A DNA stretch of 64,000 nt from Halomicrobium urmianum. Its GTDB lineage: Archaea > Halobacteriota > Halobacteria > Halobacteriales > Haloarculaceae. The notes beneath the pieces were generated by a model. The model saw nothing but the letters and a program-made list of their open reading frames with translations. It had not been told where the DNA came from and searched no databases. Position 1 is the stretch's first letter. Each line of letters starts with the position of its first letter. Both the position numbers and the translations under genes were made by a program. Shown here piece after piece: positions 18,620 to 26,930 of the stretch. Where the stretch lies: the NCBI RefSeq assembly GCF_020217425.1, contig NZ_CP084090.1, positions 1,054,001 through 1,118,000 on the forward strand, read 5' to 3'.

Positions 18620-18657
18620 TCCCCCCACGGCGAAACAGTAGATGCGAACGCCGAAAT

Positions 18658-18936
18658 CTATGTGCCACGCTGATCGTCTGTAGCGGAGTCGTCGCTCACT
18701 TCGCAGACGCCAGCCCGTTCGAGTACGGAGAGCAAGGCCTGCTCACGACTCGAGAAGCGACTCCGGCTCTCGCCGCCACCTTCGGTCTCGATATGGGCCT
18801 GCCACTCGCCGGTCGACCGCTCTCGAATCGTCCACTCGATCCTGCAGTGATCGGCGTCGATAGAGACGTCGAGTACGCCGCTGCGGTCCTGGATTACCAC
18901 GACGGCCTCTTCGGACGCACTGTCGCTTGCTATCAT
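18658..18936 (-). CDS. Small acidic hypothetical protein
   Basis: This 92-residue ORF begins MIASDSASEEAVVVIQD. It has an alternating strand pattern (SGVLDVSIDADHCRIEWTI), a helix (SREQALLSVLERAGV) and the acidic composition expected of a real haloarchaeal protein. It is convergent with the CxxC membrane protein gene. An upstream in-frame ATG at 18972 is possible. No family is recognised. Confidence 0.4.
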   Translation of the reverse strand: MIASDSASEEAVVVIQDRSGVLDVSIDADHCRIEWTIRERSTGEWQAHIETEGGGESRSRFSSREQALLSVLERAGVCEVSDDSATDDQRGT

Positions 18937-18972
18937 TGCGACCACCCGACAGCGGATCCCGTAGCGATGCAT

Positions 18973-20137
18973 CCGGTCACGACGCCGTTCGAGTCGTCGA
19001 TGCCGTCCTCGCTTCTCATTGACCGGGACGGGGCACCGCCGGCGTCCGGCGTGACGTTCACGGACGCAGTCACCTCTCGTCCCTGGCCGGCCCGTCTGAC
19101 CGATGCCGTCGAGCCACCCGACACGGACTCCGTCCTCTCACAGCGTACGAACTGCTCGCCACTGCAGTTTCGACCGGGATCGTCAGTGGGCTCTGTCCAC
19201 GCTTCGCACGCGGTCCCGATCGACTGCCGGTCCCCAGAACGCACGTTCTGGAACATAGCTGCGACCTCACTTCCAGTTACTAAATATTTATTGGGTATAC
19301 TAGATGTGTGTCGCGAGTACCGGACCCAGCGACCACGACTTCTAGCAGCTCGTCAGAAGGTCGCCCCCTGCAGGCGATACCGTACTGCCGCCTGCCGCAA
19401 GCGGTGTGGGTCTGCCTCTAGCAGTCGCTACGGAGCCACGCTTCGACTGGCCGGCTGACGGCGGAGTCTCCGACGGAACAGGGCGAGTTCCCCGGCGTCG
19501 TCCGAAACACGAGTCTTCGGGCTGGCGAGTGAACTTCGCTCTCACGAACGACTCGCTCTCGCGGACGTCAGGTCGGTTCGACGACGTCGGTACGCGAGGG
19601 GCACTCCGCAGAGACCCCCGTCGCACCGTCGTTCTCCTCCGATTCGATCAGTTGATGCACTGACTGTCGCTCTGTTTCGCAGTTCGGGCAACTGCCGAGT
19701 GAGGGTCGATCACGACTCAGAGACGGGCAGTGGACGTCCCGGCGTCTCGCACGACGCTCTTCAGTGTACAGGATACGACGCCAACGTGTTTGTTATTATA
19801 ACCTTGTGCTAGATTACAGTTTTCTCCTCGGTCACTCTTACTATGCATTTCAGCCGGGAACGTGATGCTGCTCGGACTCGCCTCTGACAGCTACTCCGAG
19901 CACGTGCCCGTTCGTCGTCCTGCCCGGCGGCGAGCGGGTGAACGCGATTCTGGAACCGTCTGTCGGCTAGCCGCTGCTGTCGCAGTGAGCCGCCGTTACC
20001 CGCGCTGCACGACGTCCAGCGCGTCGATCCGCTTCGGTCGGGGATACTGTTCGAAGGACTCCTATGCTGGCTCTTCGGCTACGAGACCGCTGTCGTACAC
20101 TCGGTACAGCTGGGCAGCTCTTGGAGGATTGCCGTTG
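18973..20137. other. Gene-poor stretch
   Basis: About 1.2 kb without a convincing gene. ORFs in it have Arg/Ser/Pro-rich shadow composition. An AT-rich spot at about 19280-19300 (TAAATATTTATTGGGTATAC) is promoter-like but leads to no recognisable protein. It is probably decayed accessory DNA. Confidence 0.45.
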
Positions 20138-20217
20138 TAGTAGAAATTGAAACTAGTTACACATCGAGGGGCATCCCGGGTGCCCCTCGAGTGTGTCAGC
20201 GCGTTCAATTTCTCCGC
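20138..20217. repeat. 85-bp hairpin repeat, copy 2
   Basis: Left arm GTAGTAGAAATTGAAAC, inner stem CATCGAGGGGCATCCCGGG with its complement, right arm GCGTTCAATTTCTCC (outer end decayed). It is in orientation 1 (CTAGTTACAC on the left). Its right edge abuts the stop codon of the HalOD1 gene at 20217-20219. Confidence 0.9.
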
Positions 20218-20558
20218 TAGCTAACTGTGCTCTCGGCTGACTGCGTCGAATCAGACGTAGCTTGGACGTCGTAGATCTGAACGACGCCGTCGCTCCGGAT
20301 CGCCACGTCCCAGCCATCGACCGTGGCCTCGAGTCGCAACGGCCGTGGAGCCGAGTCCGGATACTCCTCGACCAGCGTCTCCATGCTGTCACCGTCGACG
20401 ATCGTCCCGAGGGGTGTGATCTCGTCGGGCTCGGCGTCCTGGACTGCCGCTAACGCGTGTATCAGTGCGAGGACTGCTGACTGGCCACATTCCGGGTCGA
20501 AGTCTGTTTCGTGGACGGGGGTGCGATCCGCGGCACCTTTCAACTCAGTATCAGGCAT
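20217..20558 (-). CDS. HalOD1 output-domain protein
   Basis: This 113-residue protein matches the haloarchaeal HalOD1 domain: GQSAVLALIHALAAVQDAEP, then TPLGTIVDGDSMETLV and a terminal sheet VDGWDVAIRSDGVVQIYD. HalOD1 is an output domain of unknown activity, found alone or behind sensory and receiver domains. The start at 20558 was chosen because a TATA-like ATCTTAAG lies about 25-30 bases upstream on the minus strand. The gene ends at the edge of hairpin repeat copy 2. Confidence 0.8.
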   Translation of the reverse strand: MPDTELKGAADRTPVHETDFDPECGQSAVLALIHALAAVQDAEPDEITPLGTIVDGDSMETLVEEYPDSAPRPLRLEATVDGWDVAIRSDGVVQIYDVQATSDSTQSAESTVS

Positions 20559-20725
20559 TGGCAACTCATAGCATGTACCATCACTTAAGATATTGGTTGA
20601 TGTACACTTATCCACAGCTACTCTAGCAACGCCTAGCAGTTGCCTCGATCGGCGCCAACCCTGAAGGGGAGCCCCCGACGAGAAGTTTACGTGGACGTCA
20701 TAGCCCCGGAGTGGCGTTGCCGTCT

Positions 20726-22090
20726 CTAGCGCTGATCACCACCGTCCGGGAGGTGCTGGTCGAAGTACCCCTGGCGGTAGAGGAGCACGCCTCCGACGAC
20801 GAGAACGGTGACCAGGATCAGCGCGACGACGAGGAGCCCGGAGCTCCCCTCTCTGTCGCCGGCGGGCGATTCGGCCGTCCCCGTCGGCGTCCCGGTTTCC
20901 GTCTCCGTGCCGCGGTCGCCGGTCGTCACCTCGATCGTTCCCGCGGCCGTCCCGCTGACGCCGATCTCGTAGGTACCCTCGGCGTCGAAGGACGCCGTGA
21001 ACGTCACCGTCTCGGACGCCCCGGCACCGACGGTCACGCGTTCCTGCTGCACCGTCTCTCCGTCGACGGTCAGGTTCGCCGTGAAGGTGTCCTCCGTCGT
21101 GCCGACGTTCTCGACGGTCGCCGTGACAGTGGTCTCCTCGTTCACGGCGAGTTCGCTGTCCTCGGCGGCCGCCTCGGTGACCCTGACGACGGGATCGGCG
21201 TCGTCCCCGGTCTGGACGCCGATCGCGTACGGGCTGAAGCCGGGCGAGCTCGCCTCGTACGTGTCGTCGCCGAGGGACTCGGTGTCGAGAGCGGTCCACT
21301 CGCCGTCGGCGTACCGGTACAGGCTCACGTTCTCCGGTACCGTCCCGGACGGCAGCGCGCCGGAGCGGACCCGGAACCGGTAGTCGACCGACGAGACGGC
21401 CTCGTCGTCGAGCAACTGGACGCCGAAGCCGGTGACGCCGATGCCGTCCTCGACGGCGGTGGTGCCGAGGTCGGCAGTGCGAGTCACCCCGGCACCGGTC
21501 ACGGGGATCTCGGCCCGGGCGCCGTCGGAGGTCGCGGTGACGTCGACGCCGTCGACACCGTCGCCGGGCACGGCACCGCCGCCGCTACCGGGATTATCAC
21601 CGGGACCGTCGCCGTCCTCTCCGTCGTCGCCGTCCTCTCCGTCGTCGCCGTCGTCAGGGACGTCCCCGGTTCCGGAGAGCGGAACGGCGATCGGCGATTC
21701 GGTGTCGTCGGTGGCGATCTTCAGGTGAGCCGTCTGCCGACCGTCGGCCGCCGGCGCGAACGTGACGGTGACGCCCTCGCTGTCGCCCGGACTGACGCGT
21801 TCTCCGTCAGGTGCGTCGACGACCCGGAAGTCGGCGTGTTCGTCCGTGACGGAGACATCCCGCACGTCGAGCGGGGCGTCGCCCGCGTTGCTGAGCGTGA
21901 CCGTCCGCGTCTCCGACTCGCCGACCGCGACGTCGCCGAACGCGAGCGACTCCGGCAACTGCCGTCCGCGTTGGCCGCGATCGAATGGGACGCGGAACGC
22001 CCCTCGCTTTCCAGTTGGCCGCCGTAGGCCGCCGACTGTCGGTCGTCGCCGCTGGACAGTCCGTCTGGCTTGCGCAGCGGTGTCCCACAT
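20726..22090 (-). CDS. Surface protein with choice-of-anchor-D, PGF-pre-PGF and CARDB-like domains; 5' end disrupted
   Basis: From about residue 45 this is a normal surface protein: an ASH/choice-of-anchor-D domain (LAFGDVAVGESETRTVTLSN), an Asp/Gly-rich linker, a PGF-pre-PGF-like domain (SVDYRFRVRSGALPSGTVPENV; SPYAIGVQ), a CARDB-like domain, a Thr-rich stretch and a C-terminal helix (LLVVALILVTVLVVGGVLLY). The first 44 residues are Arg-rich and lack a signal peptide. The next frame over the same bases (about 21965-22085) reads as more normal coding sequence, so a frameshift or 5' truncation is likely. A short repeat array lies just upstream. Confidence 0.65.
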   Translation of the reverse strand: MWDTAAQARRTVQRRRPTVGGLRRPTGKRGAFRVPFDRGQRGRQLPESLAFGDVAVGESETRTVTLSNAGDAPLDVRDVSVTDEHADFRVVDAPDGERVSPGDSEGVTVTFAPAADGRQTAHLKIATDDTESPIAVPLSGTGDVPDDGDDGEDGDDGEDGDGPGDNPGSGGGAVPGDGVDGVDVTATSDGARAEIPVTGAGVTRTADLGTTAVEDGIGVTGFGVQLLDDEAVSSVDYRFRVRSGALPSGTVPENVSLYRYADGEWTALDTESLGDDTYEASSPGFSPYAIGVQTGDDADPVVRVTEAAAEDSELAVNEETTVTATVENVGTTEDTFTANLTVDGETVQQERVTVGAGASETVTFTASFDAEGTYEIGVSGTAAGTIEVTTGDRGTETETGTPTGTAESPAGDREGSSGLLVVALILVTVLVVGGVLLYRQGYFDQHLPDGGDQR

Positions 22091-22150
22091 AGACAGAGAC
22101 GACTACGGCCGGGAGTAGTCTCGTTGTCTACGCTGCCGGTTCAGACACAC

Positions 22151-22349
22151 ACCACCGTTTCAATTGTTCTTGCAATCGGAGACCCCACCCGCTGTTCACG
22201 TACCACCGTTGCGAATGGTCTTGGAACGAGGGGGGAGACACACCACCGTTTCAGTTGTTCTGGGGAGGCGAGTACAGGGTCTCTTCGTCTACCACCGTTT
22301 CAAATGTTCTCAGGAGCCATCATAGACACACCACTATTTCAATTGTTCT
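22151..22349 (+). repeat. Array of five phased 20-bp direct repeats
   Basis: Copies of ACCACCGTTTCAATTGTTCT start at 22151, 22202, 22242, 22291 and 22330. Copies 1, 3 and 4 differ at no more than 2 positions; copies 2 and 5 are more diverged. Start-to-start distances are 51, 40, 49 and 39 bases, alternating near 5 and 4 helical turns. The array precedes the MNT/HEPN operon. It could be protein-binding iterons. Confidence 0.85.
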
Positions 22350-22745
22350 ACGCAGCGGTACAGTTTGACACATCACCCGTCGACCGAAGCGTCAGTCTGC
22401 CAGACGTGAATCCGCTCCTGCAGTTGCGTGGAGCCGATCGTCCCGCTGCCGGTCCCGGGCACCGCGACATCGGCCTGCCACTGGTATCCCTGTATCGTCA
22501 GCTCGCGTCGAGCGTCATCGGTTCATCGGACTGGAGTATCACCTCCTCTCGACCGGAGCCACCGGGAGACCGCTGTTTCCAGGGATAGGCACGAAGCGCC
22601 CGACGACAGCCGGGACGTTCTATCGCACCGGGTCTTCGCCAGCGAGAACACGGAACGCAGAGGGGGGATCGTCTCGGTGGTTCCGGTCGGGTGCCGTCGC
22701 TGTGGCAGCGATAGCATATGAATAATACCACACGATACTAATAGT

Positions 22746-22753
22746 CTTTAAGT
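22746..22753 (+). promoter_or_regulatory. TATA box of MNT/HEPN operon
   Basis: CTTTAAGT lies 25 bases before the ATG at 22778 in an AT-rich stretch, consistent with a leaderless transcript. Confidence 0.55.
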
Positions 22754-22777
22754 AGTACTGCAAAGTAATCCTTGCCA

Positions 22778-23470
22778 ATGAAAACGGAATCGAACGGTAT
22801 TTCTACTGATAGAACGCAGATAGCGGTCGACGTTCCCGTTCGAGACGGCCGGTTGCTAAAGGGCGATGCCACAGAAGACGTCCTGCTGTTTTTGACGCGG
22901 CATCACGACGAGTCGTTCTCGATGACGGACGTCGCCGAGGCGGTCGGCTACACGCGGCCGACGATCACCAAGACGGTCGACGTCCTCGCCAACAACGACC
23001 TCGTCGTCGAGGAACGCGACGGGACGCGTCGGCTCGTGCAGATCAACCGCGACCGGCTGACCCGTCCGGACGACCCTTACCTCGAGGTTCCGCAGTCGGA
23101 GTTCCACGCCCCCGTGAAGGCGGCGACAGAGGCGTTGCTGGACGAACTCGCCGGCGTCCTCGCCGTCGTCCTCTACGGGAGCGTCGCCCGCGGCGAGGCC
23201 GACCGCCGCAGCGACGTCGACCTCTGGGTGCTGGTGCGCGAGGACAGGCTGGGCAATCAACGACGGGCGAACCGCGTCAGGCAGTCCCTCGAAGGGGAAG
23301 CGTTCGACGGCGACCGTTACGCCTTCGAGATCGACGTCGAGGGCCTGCAGGCCGTTCCGAACTACGCGGACGATCTGCGCGATATCCTCCGCGACGGTAT
23401 CGCCCTCCACCGGACGGACGAGTTCGACACGGTCCGCCAGATGGTCATGCACGGTGATGCCGATGAGTGA
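22778..23470 (+). CDS. MNT nucleotidyltransferase antitoxin with N-terminal winged helix
   Basis: This 230-residue protein has a winged helix at about residues 30-85 (MTDVAEAVGYTRPTITKTVD) and a minimal nucleotidyltransferase domain from about 108. The Pol-beta motif is G-S-x10-D-x-D (YGSVARGEADRRSDVDLW; Asp146 and Asp148). In MNT/HEPN pairs the MNT protein AMPylates and silences the HEPN RNase. The added DNA-binding domain suggests it also represses its own operon, perhaps at the repeats upstream. The ATG at 22778 was preferred over a TTG 6 bases earlier. The HEPN gene overlaps its 3' end. Confidence 0.88.
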   Translation: MKTESNGISTDRTQIAVDVPVRDGRLLKGDATEDVLLFLTRHHDESFSMTDVAEAVGYTRPTITKTVDVLANNDLVVEERDGTRRLVQINRDRLTRPDDPYLEVPQSEFHAPVKAATEALLDELAGVLAVVLYGSVARGEADRRSDVDLWVLVREDRLGNQRRANRVRQSLEGEAFDGDRYAFEIDVEGLQAVPNYADDLRDILRDGIALHRTDEFDTVRQMVMHGDADE

Positions 23471-23969
23471 TCCGAACGCCGTCAGGGAGGCGCTCGACGC
23501 GGCCGTCGACGCCTTCAACGAGGCGGGCCACGGTATCCCGACGCGAGAACCGGCGATCGACGCGGACGCCGACTGGAAGACGCAGCTCACCAAAGGGTGT
23601 CGGCTCCTCGCCGTCGTCGAGGAGATCGGGGGCGGCGGCTACTACACCGCCGTCGTCGAGCTGTGCTTCGGTATCGTCGAACGGTCGCTGGAGGCGTTCC
23701 TCATCGCGGAGGGCGGCGATGAACTGCGCGACTTCCAGACGGACTCGCACGACCGTTGCTACGACCGGGCGGCGCGATTTGGCCTCTTTACGCGGAGGCT
23801 GGCCCGCGAACTCAAAGACCTGTACGGCGACAACCGGACGGACAGCTACTACGGTGGCCGGCATCCGACGAGCCAGCAGGCCGATGCGATGTACCGGTTG
23901 GCCCGCGAAATCCACCGACACGTCACTGACCAGATCCGTGAAGGCGGAGTGTGTAACTGCGATCGGTGA
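23463..23969 (+). CDS. HEPN-domain toxin partner of MNT
   Basis: This 168-residue all-helical protein overlaps the MNT gene by 8 bases. It has the HEPN layout: a four-helix bundle with LAVVEEIGGGGYYTAVVELC and ERSLEAFLI. The catalytic region is near DNRTDSYYGGRHPTSQQADAM, where an Arg and a His flank a Tyr pair. The spacing differs from the usual R-x4-6-H, as is common in haloarchaeal versions. HEPN toxins cut RNA. ATG codons at 23457 and 23463 are both possible. The C-terminus has Cys-x-Cys (VCNCDR). Confidence 0.8.
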   Translation: MSDPNAVREALDAAVDAFNEAGHGIPTREPAIDADADWKTQLTKGCRLLAVVEEIGGGGYYTAVVELCFGIVERSLEAFLIAEGGDELRDFQTDSHDRCYDRAARFGLFTRRLARELKDLYGDNRTDSYYGGRHPTSQQADAMYRLAREIHRHVTDQIREGGVCNCDR

Positions 23970-24033
23970 CCGAGCGAGAGAGCGTTGACCGCCGGAGTTG
24001 TAGAGGCCGTTGCCTGCGACTTCTTCACGGTGA

Positions 24034-24198
24034 ATGCTGACGGTGCCCGGTGTTCTGGACCGGTACGATCACACTCGGGGCCGTGCCGGCGGCGTCTACT
24101 ATGCGTACGAACTCGCGGTCGATCTGGAGACGGTGCTGTCCGCACTGGACGACGTCCGTGCCCTGGACCCGATCGACGTCTCGAATCTCAGTGGCTAG
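24034..24198 (+). CDS. Short ORF after MNT/HEPN, hypothetical
   Basis: This 54-residue ORF has coding-like composition (RAGGVYYAYELAVDLETVL; ALDDVRALDPIDVSNL) and begins MLTVPGVLDRYDH. It lies 64 bases after the HEPN gene and ends 10 bases before an inverted copy of the 20-bp repeat. It may be a third member of the toxin-antitoxin locus or the 3' remnant of a larger gene. No family is recognised. Confidence 0.4.
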   Translation: MLTVPGVLDRYDHTRGRAGGVYYAYELAVDLETVLSALDDVRALDPIDVSNLSG

Positions 24199-24208
24199 CA
24201 CCCCTTCG

Positions 24209-24228
24209 AGAACAATTGAAACGATGGT
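24209..24228 (-). repeat. 20-bp repeat, inverted single copy
   Basis: AGAACAATTGAAACGATGGT is the reverse complement of the array repeat at 22151 with one mismatch. The flanking GTGTGT also matches the ACACAC that precedes array copy 1. With the array it brackets the MNT/HEPN locus. Confidence 0.8.
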
Positions 24229-24261
24229 GTGTGTGTCCAGTCCAGTGTTACTACGAGGGTC

Positions 24262-24349
24262 AACTATCGTAGAAATTGAATGAACTGACACACTCGAGGG
24301 ACACTCCGGGTGCCCCTCGATGTGTAACTAGTTTCAATTTCTACTATAG
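24262..24349. repeat. 85-bp hairpin repeat, copy 3
   Basis: Left arm CTATCGTAGAAATTGAA, inner stem ACTCCGGGTGCCCCTCGA, right arm GTTTCAATTTCTACTATAG. It is in orientation 2 and is nearly intact apart from one base in the outer left arm. It lies 64 bases after the short ORF ending at 24198. Confidence 0.92.
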
Positions 24350-24565
24350 CTCCGATCGCTATTCGGTTCCATTCCGTACTAGCGGACGGTCGATCCGAAT
24401 ACAACGATCGGAAGAACACTGGTCTCTGGTCATGTGAACCGGTTTCACAGAGATGTACAGACTGTGAATGTCGACATCGTGTCGGTGCCGTGCTCTGGCT
24501 CGGAGAATTCCTCGACCGTAATCTACCGCGTGTGAGTCCAGCCAGCTGCTCGTCCCCGGTATCGT

Positions 24566-25048
24566 TCAGAGCAACTGATTCCAGGCGAGTGCTTGAAGCC
24601 GCGGTTCGGTGGATTCTGTTGAGACCTTGTAGAAATGTTTACAAATTGGTCTGTTCGTCGTTTTATCCCTTCGAATACTCGTTCGACAGCGTTCCGATTT
24701 CCATGAGTAACGTGCTGAAACCGGAGGCTGTAGCGGCGGATCACGGCCTGAAGCCACGACGCTCCGTCGACGAGAAACAGGGCGTCGGCGACGTCGCGTT
24801 TCTCGCGGGGTTCGCGGAGAAACCGTTCGGTGAGTGCGATCGTATACGCCGGATGAAGCCTGACGTGCTGAATTCGTCTGTCGCGGACCCGGCCGCCGCC
24901 AAAGCCAGTGGCGTTCATCGTCCAGTCGAATCACCGTCTCCTCCAGCGCTACGCGATTCGGTGGTTTACCGTCCTCGGACTGTATATCGGCCTTCCGCAT
25001 CCAGTTGTGGACGATCGTCTGACAGCGATCGACGCCAAAGATATAGAG
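24566..25048 (-). pseudogene. IS6-family (ISH14/15-like) transposase relic, frameshifted
   Basis: Read on the minus strand from 25048, one frame gives IFGVDRCQTIVHNWMRK and PPNRVALEETVIRLDDERHW, the N-terminal and first-Asp/Glu part of haloarchaeal IS6-type DDE transposases. Another frame (24523-24918) carries the middle: ALTERFLREPREKRDVADAL, then RFQHVTHGNRNAVERVFEGI, which includes the catalytic Glu. The first frame resumes with TEPRLQALAWNQLL and stops at 24566. The 5' end is missing and at least two frameshifts are needed, so it is dead. I could not find the terminal repeats. Confidence 0.8.
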
Positions 25049-25160
25049 AGTTGATACTGTACTAATAAGTTATAATTCGGCCGCAGACGGATGGATGCTG
25101 AGTTTCATCAGCGGTTGCAGTGTCGCTTCTCGCTCCACGAGCTCTCACTCGTGGCCTCCG

Positions 25161-25246
25161 CTATAGTAGAAATTGAATGCACTGACACACTCGAGTGACA
25201 CTCCGGGTGCCCCTCGATGTGTAACTAGTTTCAATTTCTACTATCG
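25161..25246. repeat. 85-bp hairpin repeat, copy 4
   Basis: Left arm CTATAGTAGAAATTGAA, right arm TTCAATTTCTACTATCG, inner loop CTCCGGGTGCCCC. Orientation 2. Nearly identical to copy 3 (GACACTCCGGGTGCCCC shared). It lies about 110 bases upstream of the IS6 relic's 5' side and 250 bases before the phosphodiesterase gene. Confidence 0.92.
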
Positions 25247-25499
25247 GTCTCGTGGGGCGGTCGATCTCGGGCATGGACACCGAGAAATCGGTCCGACTCG
25301 TTCTTCGGTCCGTCTCTGAACAGTACCTTGGATCGGTCCGAATCGATATAAGGACAGATGATAATAACTGGTCTATGACTAGAACGGAGTGCAGACCAGC
25401 TGCCTCTTATTGGCAGACCAACGCTAGCGGATCGTCCCTGTTGAAGCGCCGTGTGAGAAACCGTCACTACCTAGCTGTAGACTATTCGCACAACCACTC

Positions 25500-26885
25500 A
25501 TGACGTCAGAGCGCATCTGTCTAATCGATGCCGTCGGACTCACGCCGGAACTGATCGGTGAACACACGCCTGTACTACAGTCGCTGGCGGAGGCTGGCGG
25601 GTCGACCGGCGCGCAACCGTTGACGGGTGTCACACCGGCAGTCACGCTCACCCCCCAGGCGTCGGTACTGACCGGTACCCCTCCTTCCCAGCACGGAGCC
25701 GTCGCCAACGGCTGGCTGTACGACACCCAGGAGATCCGCCTCTGGCAACAGTCGCGTCAATTGATACAGGGGGAGACGGTCTACGAGGCCGCCAGGGAGG
25801 AATTCGGCGACTCGTTTACCACCGCGTTGATCTTCGCCTGGTTCAGTCAGGGAGCGCTCGCTGCCGACTACCGGGTAATTCCGAAGCCGTGGTACGGATC
25901 GGACGGCAACAAGGTCTTCGACATTCACGGCGCACCGGCGTCGTACGTCGAGGACCTGAAGGATACTCTCAGCGAGTTCCCCTTCCACACCTTCTGGGGG
26001 CCTCAGTCGGGTTCGGCGGCGACCGAGTGGATCGCCGACGCGACGGCGAAGACGCTCCGGGAGCGTCAGCCGAATCTCACGATCACGTACCTGCCGGTAC
26101 TCGACTACCCGTTCCAGAAGCACGGACCGGATCACCCGAAGTCCCGTGAGGCGCTGACGAAACTCGACGAGTACGTCGGACGGATCCGCGAAGCGGCCGA
26201 GGAGACTGACACGAAACTCGTGCTGTTCTCGGAGTACGGCATCACGTCGGTCTCCCGACCGATACACCTGAACCGGCTGTTTCGCGAGCAGGGCTGGCTG
26301 AGCGTCCGGGACGGCCCGTTCGGTGAGCAACTCGACGTCCACCAGTCCGAAGTGTTTGCCGTCGCGGACCACCAGGTGGCGCACGTGTACGTCCGAGATC
26401 CTGATCGGGTGTCGACGGTGAAGGCGCTGCTCGAGGATGTCGACGGGGTCGGAGAGGTCTGGGGCGACGCTGAGAAGGCCAAAAACGGGCTCGATCACCC
26501 CCGATCGGGCGAGCTAGTCGCGCTGGCTGAACCGGACAGCTGGTTCACCTACTACTTCTGGTTCAACGACGACCGCGCGCCAGACTACGCGCGAAGCGTC
26601 GCGATCCACGACAAACCCGGGTACGACCCGGTGGAGATGTTCTTCGATCCCGAGCTCGCGTATCCGAAGCTCACGGCCGGGCTGACGCTGGCGAAGAAGA
26701 AACTGGGCTTCCGATACCGCATGAGTCTGATACCGCTCGACGCTTCCCTCGTCCAGGGCAGTCACGGACTACCGCCGGCCTCTCCGGAGGAAGGGCCCGT
26801 CCTTGTCAGCCCGGATCTCACCCCGCCGGACGATCCCACGATGCTCGATATCAAACCATGGCTACTCGAACAGTACCGGTCGTAA
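25500..26885 (+). CDS. Alkaline phosphatase superfamily phosphodiesterase (nucleotide pyrophosphatase-like)
   Basis: This 461-residue protein begins with the AP-superfamily metal motif CLIDAVGLTP. The nucleophile region is VTLTPQASVLTGTPPSQHG, where Thr replaces the phosphatase Ser, as in NPP-type phosphodiesterases. The other metal ligands fit LPVLDYPFQKHGPDHP, SEYG and QGSHGLPP near the C-terminus. There is no signal peptide or membrane helix, so it should act in the cytoplasm. The substrate class is phosphodiester or pyrophosphate; nothing closer can be said. It stands alone between a hairpin repeat and a transposon whose right end begins 4 bases after its stop. Confidence 0.82.
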   Translation: MTSERICLIDAVGLTPELIGEHTPVLQSLAEAGGSTGAQPLTGVTPAVTLTPQASVLTGTPPSQHGAVANGWLYDTQEIRLWQQSRQLIQGETVYEAAREEFGDSFTTALIFAWFSQGALAADYRVIPKPWYGSDGNKVFDIHGAPASYVEDLKDTLSEFPFHTFWGPQSGSAATEWIADATAKTLRERQPNLTITYLPVLDYPFQKHGPDHPKSREALTKLDEYVGRIREAAEETDTKLVLFSEYGITSVSRPIHLNRLFREQGWLSVRDGPFGEQLDVHQSEVFAVADHQVAHVYVRDPDRVSTVKALLEDVDGVGEVWGDAEKAKNGLDHPRSGELVALAEPDSWFTYYFWFNDDRAPDYARSVAIHDKPGYDPVEMFFDPELAYPKLTAGLTLAKKKLGFRYRMSLIPLDASLVQGSHGLPPASPEEGPVLVSPDLTPPDDPTMLDIKPWLLEQYRS

Positions 26886-26888
26886 ATC

Positions 26889-26911
26889 GCCTCGGGGTCA
26901 AGCCCCGAGGC
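26889..26911 (-). ncRNA. Right-end hairpin, probable 3' end of TnpB guide RNA scaffold
   Basis: A perfect 9-base stem with a 5-base loop lies 19 bases after the tnpB stop on the minus strand. In characterised IS200/605 elements the guide RNA scaffold ends at such a structure. That this hairpin is transcribed is inferred from family knowledge. Confidence 0.55.
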
Positions 26912-26930
26912 TTTCGCGTGGACTCCCGTT

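Noticed and set aside
22151-22349. CRISPR array
   Set aside because: Repeats are only about 20 bases and imperfect, gaps are 19-31 bases with two alternating sizes, and no cas gene is in the window. The regular helical spacing points to binding sites.
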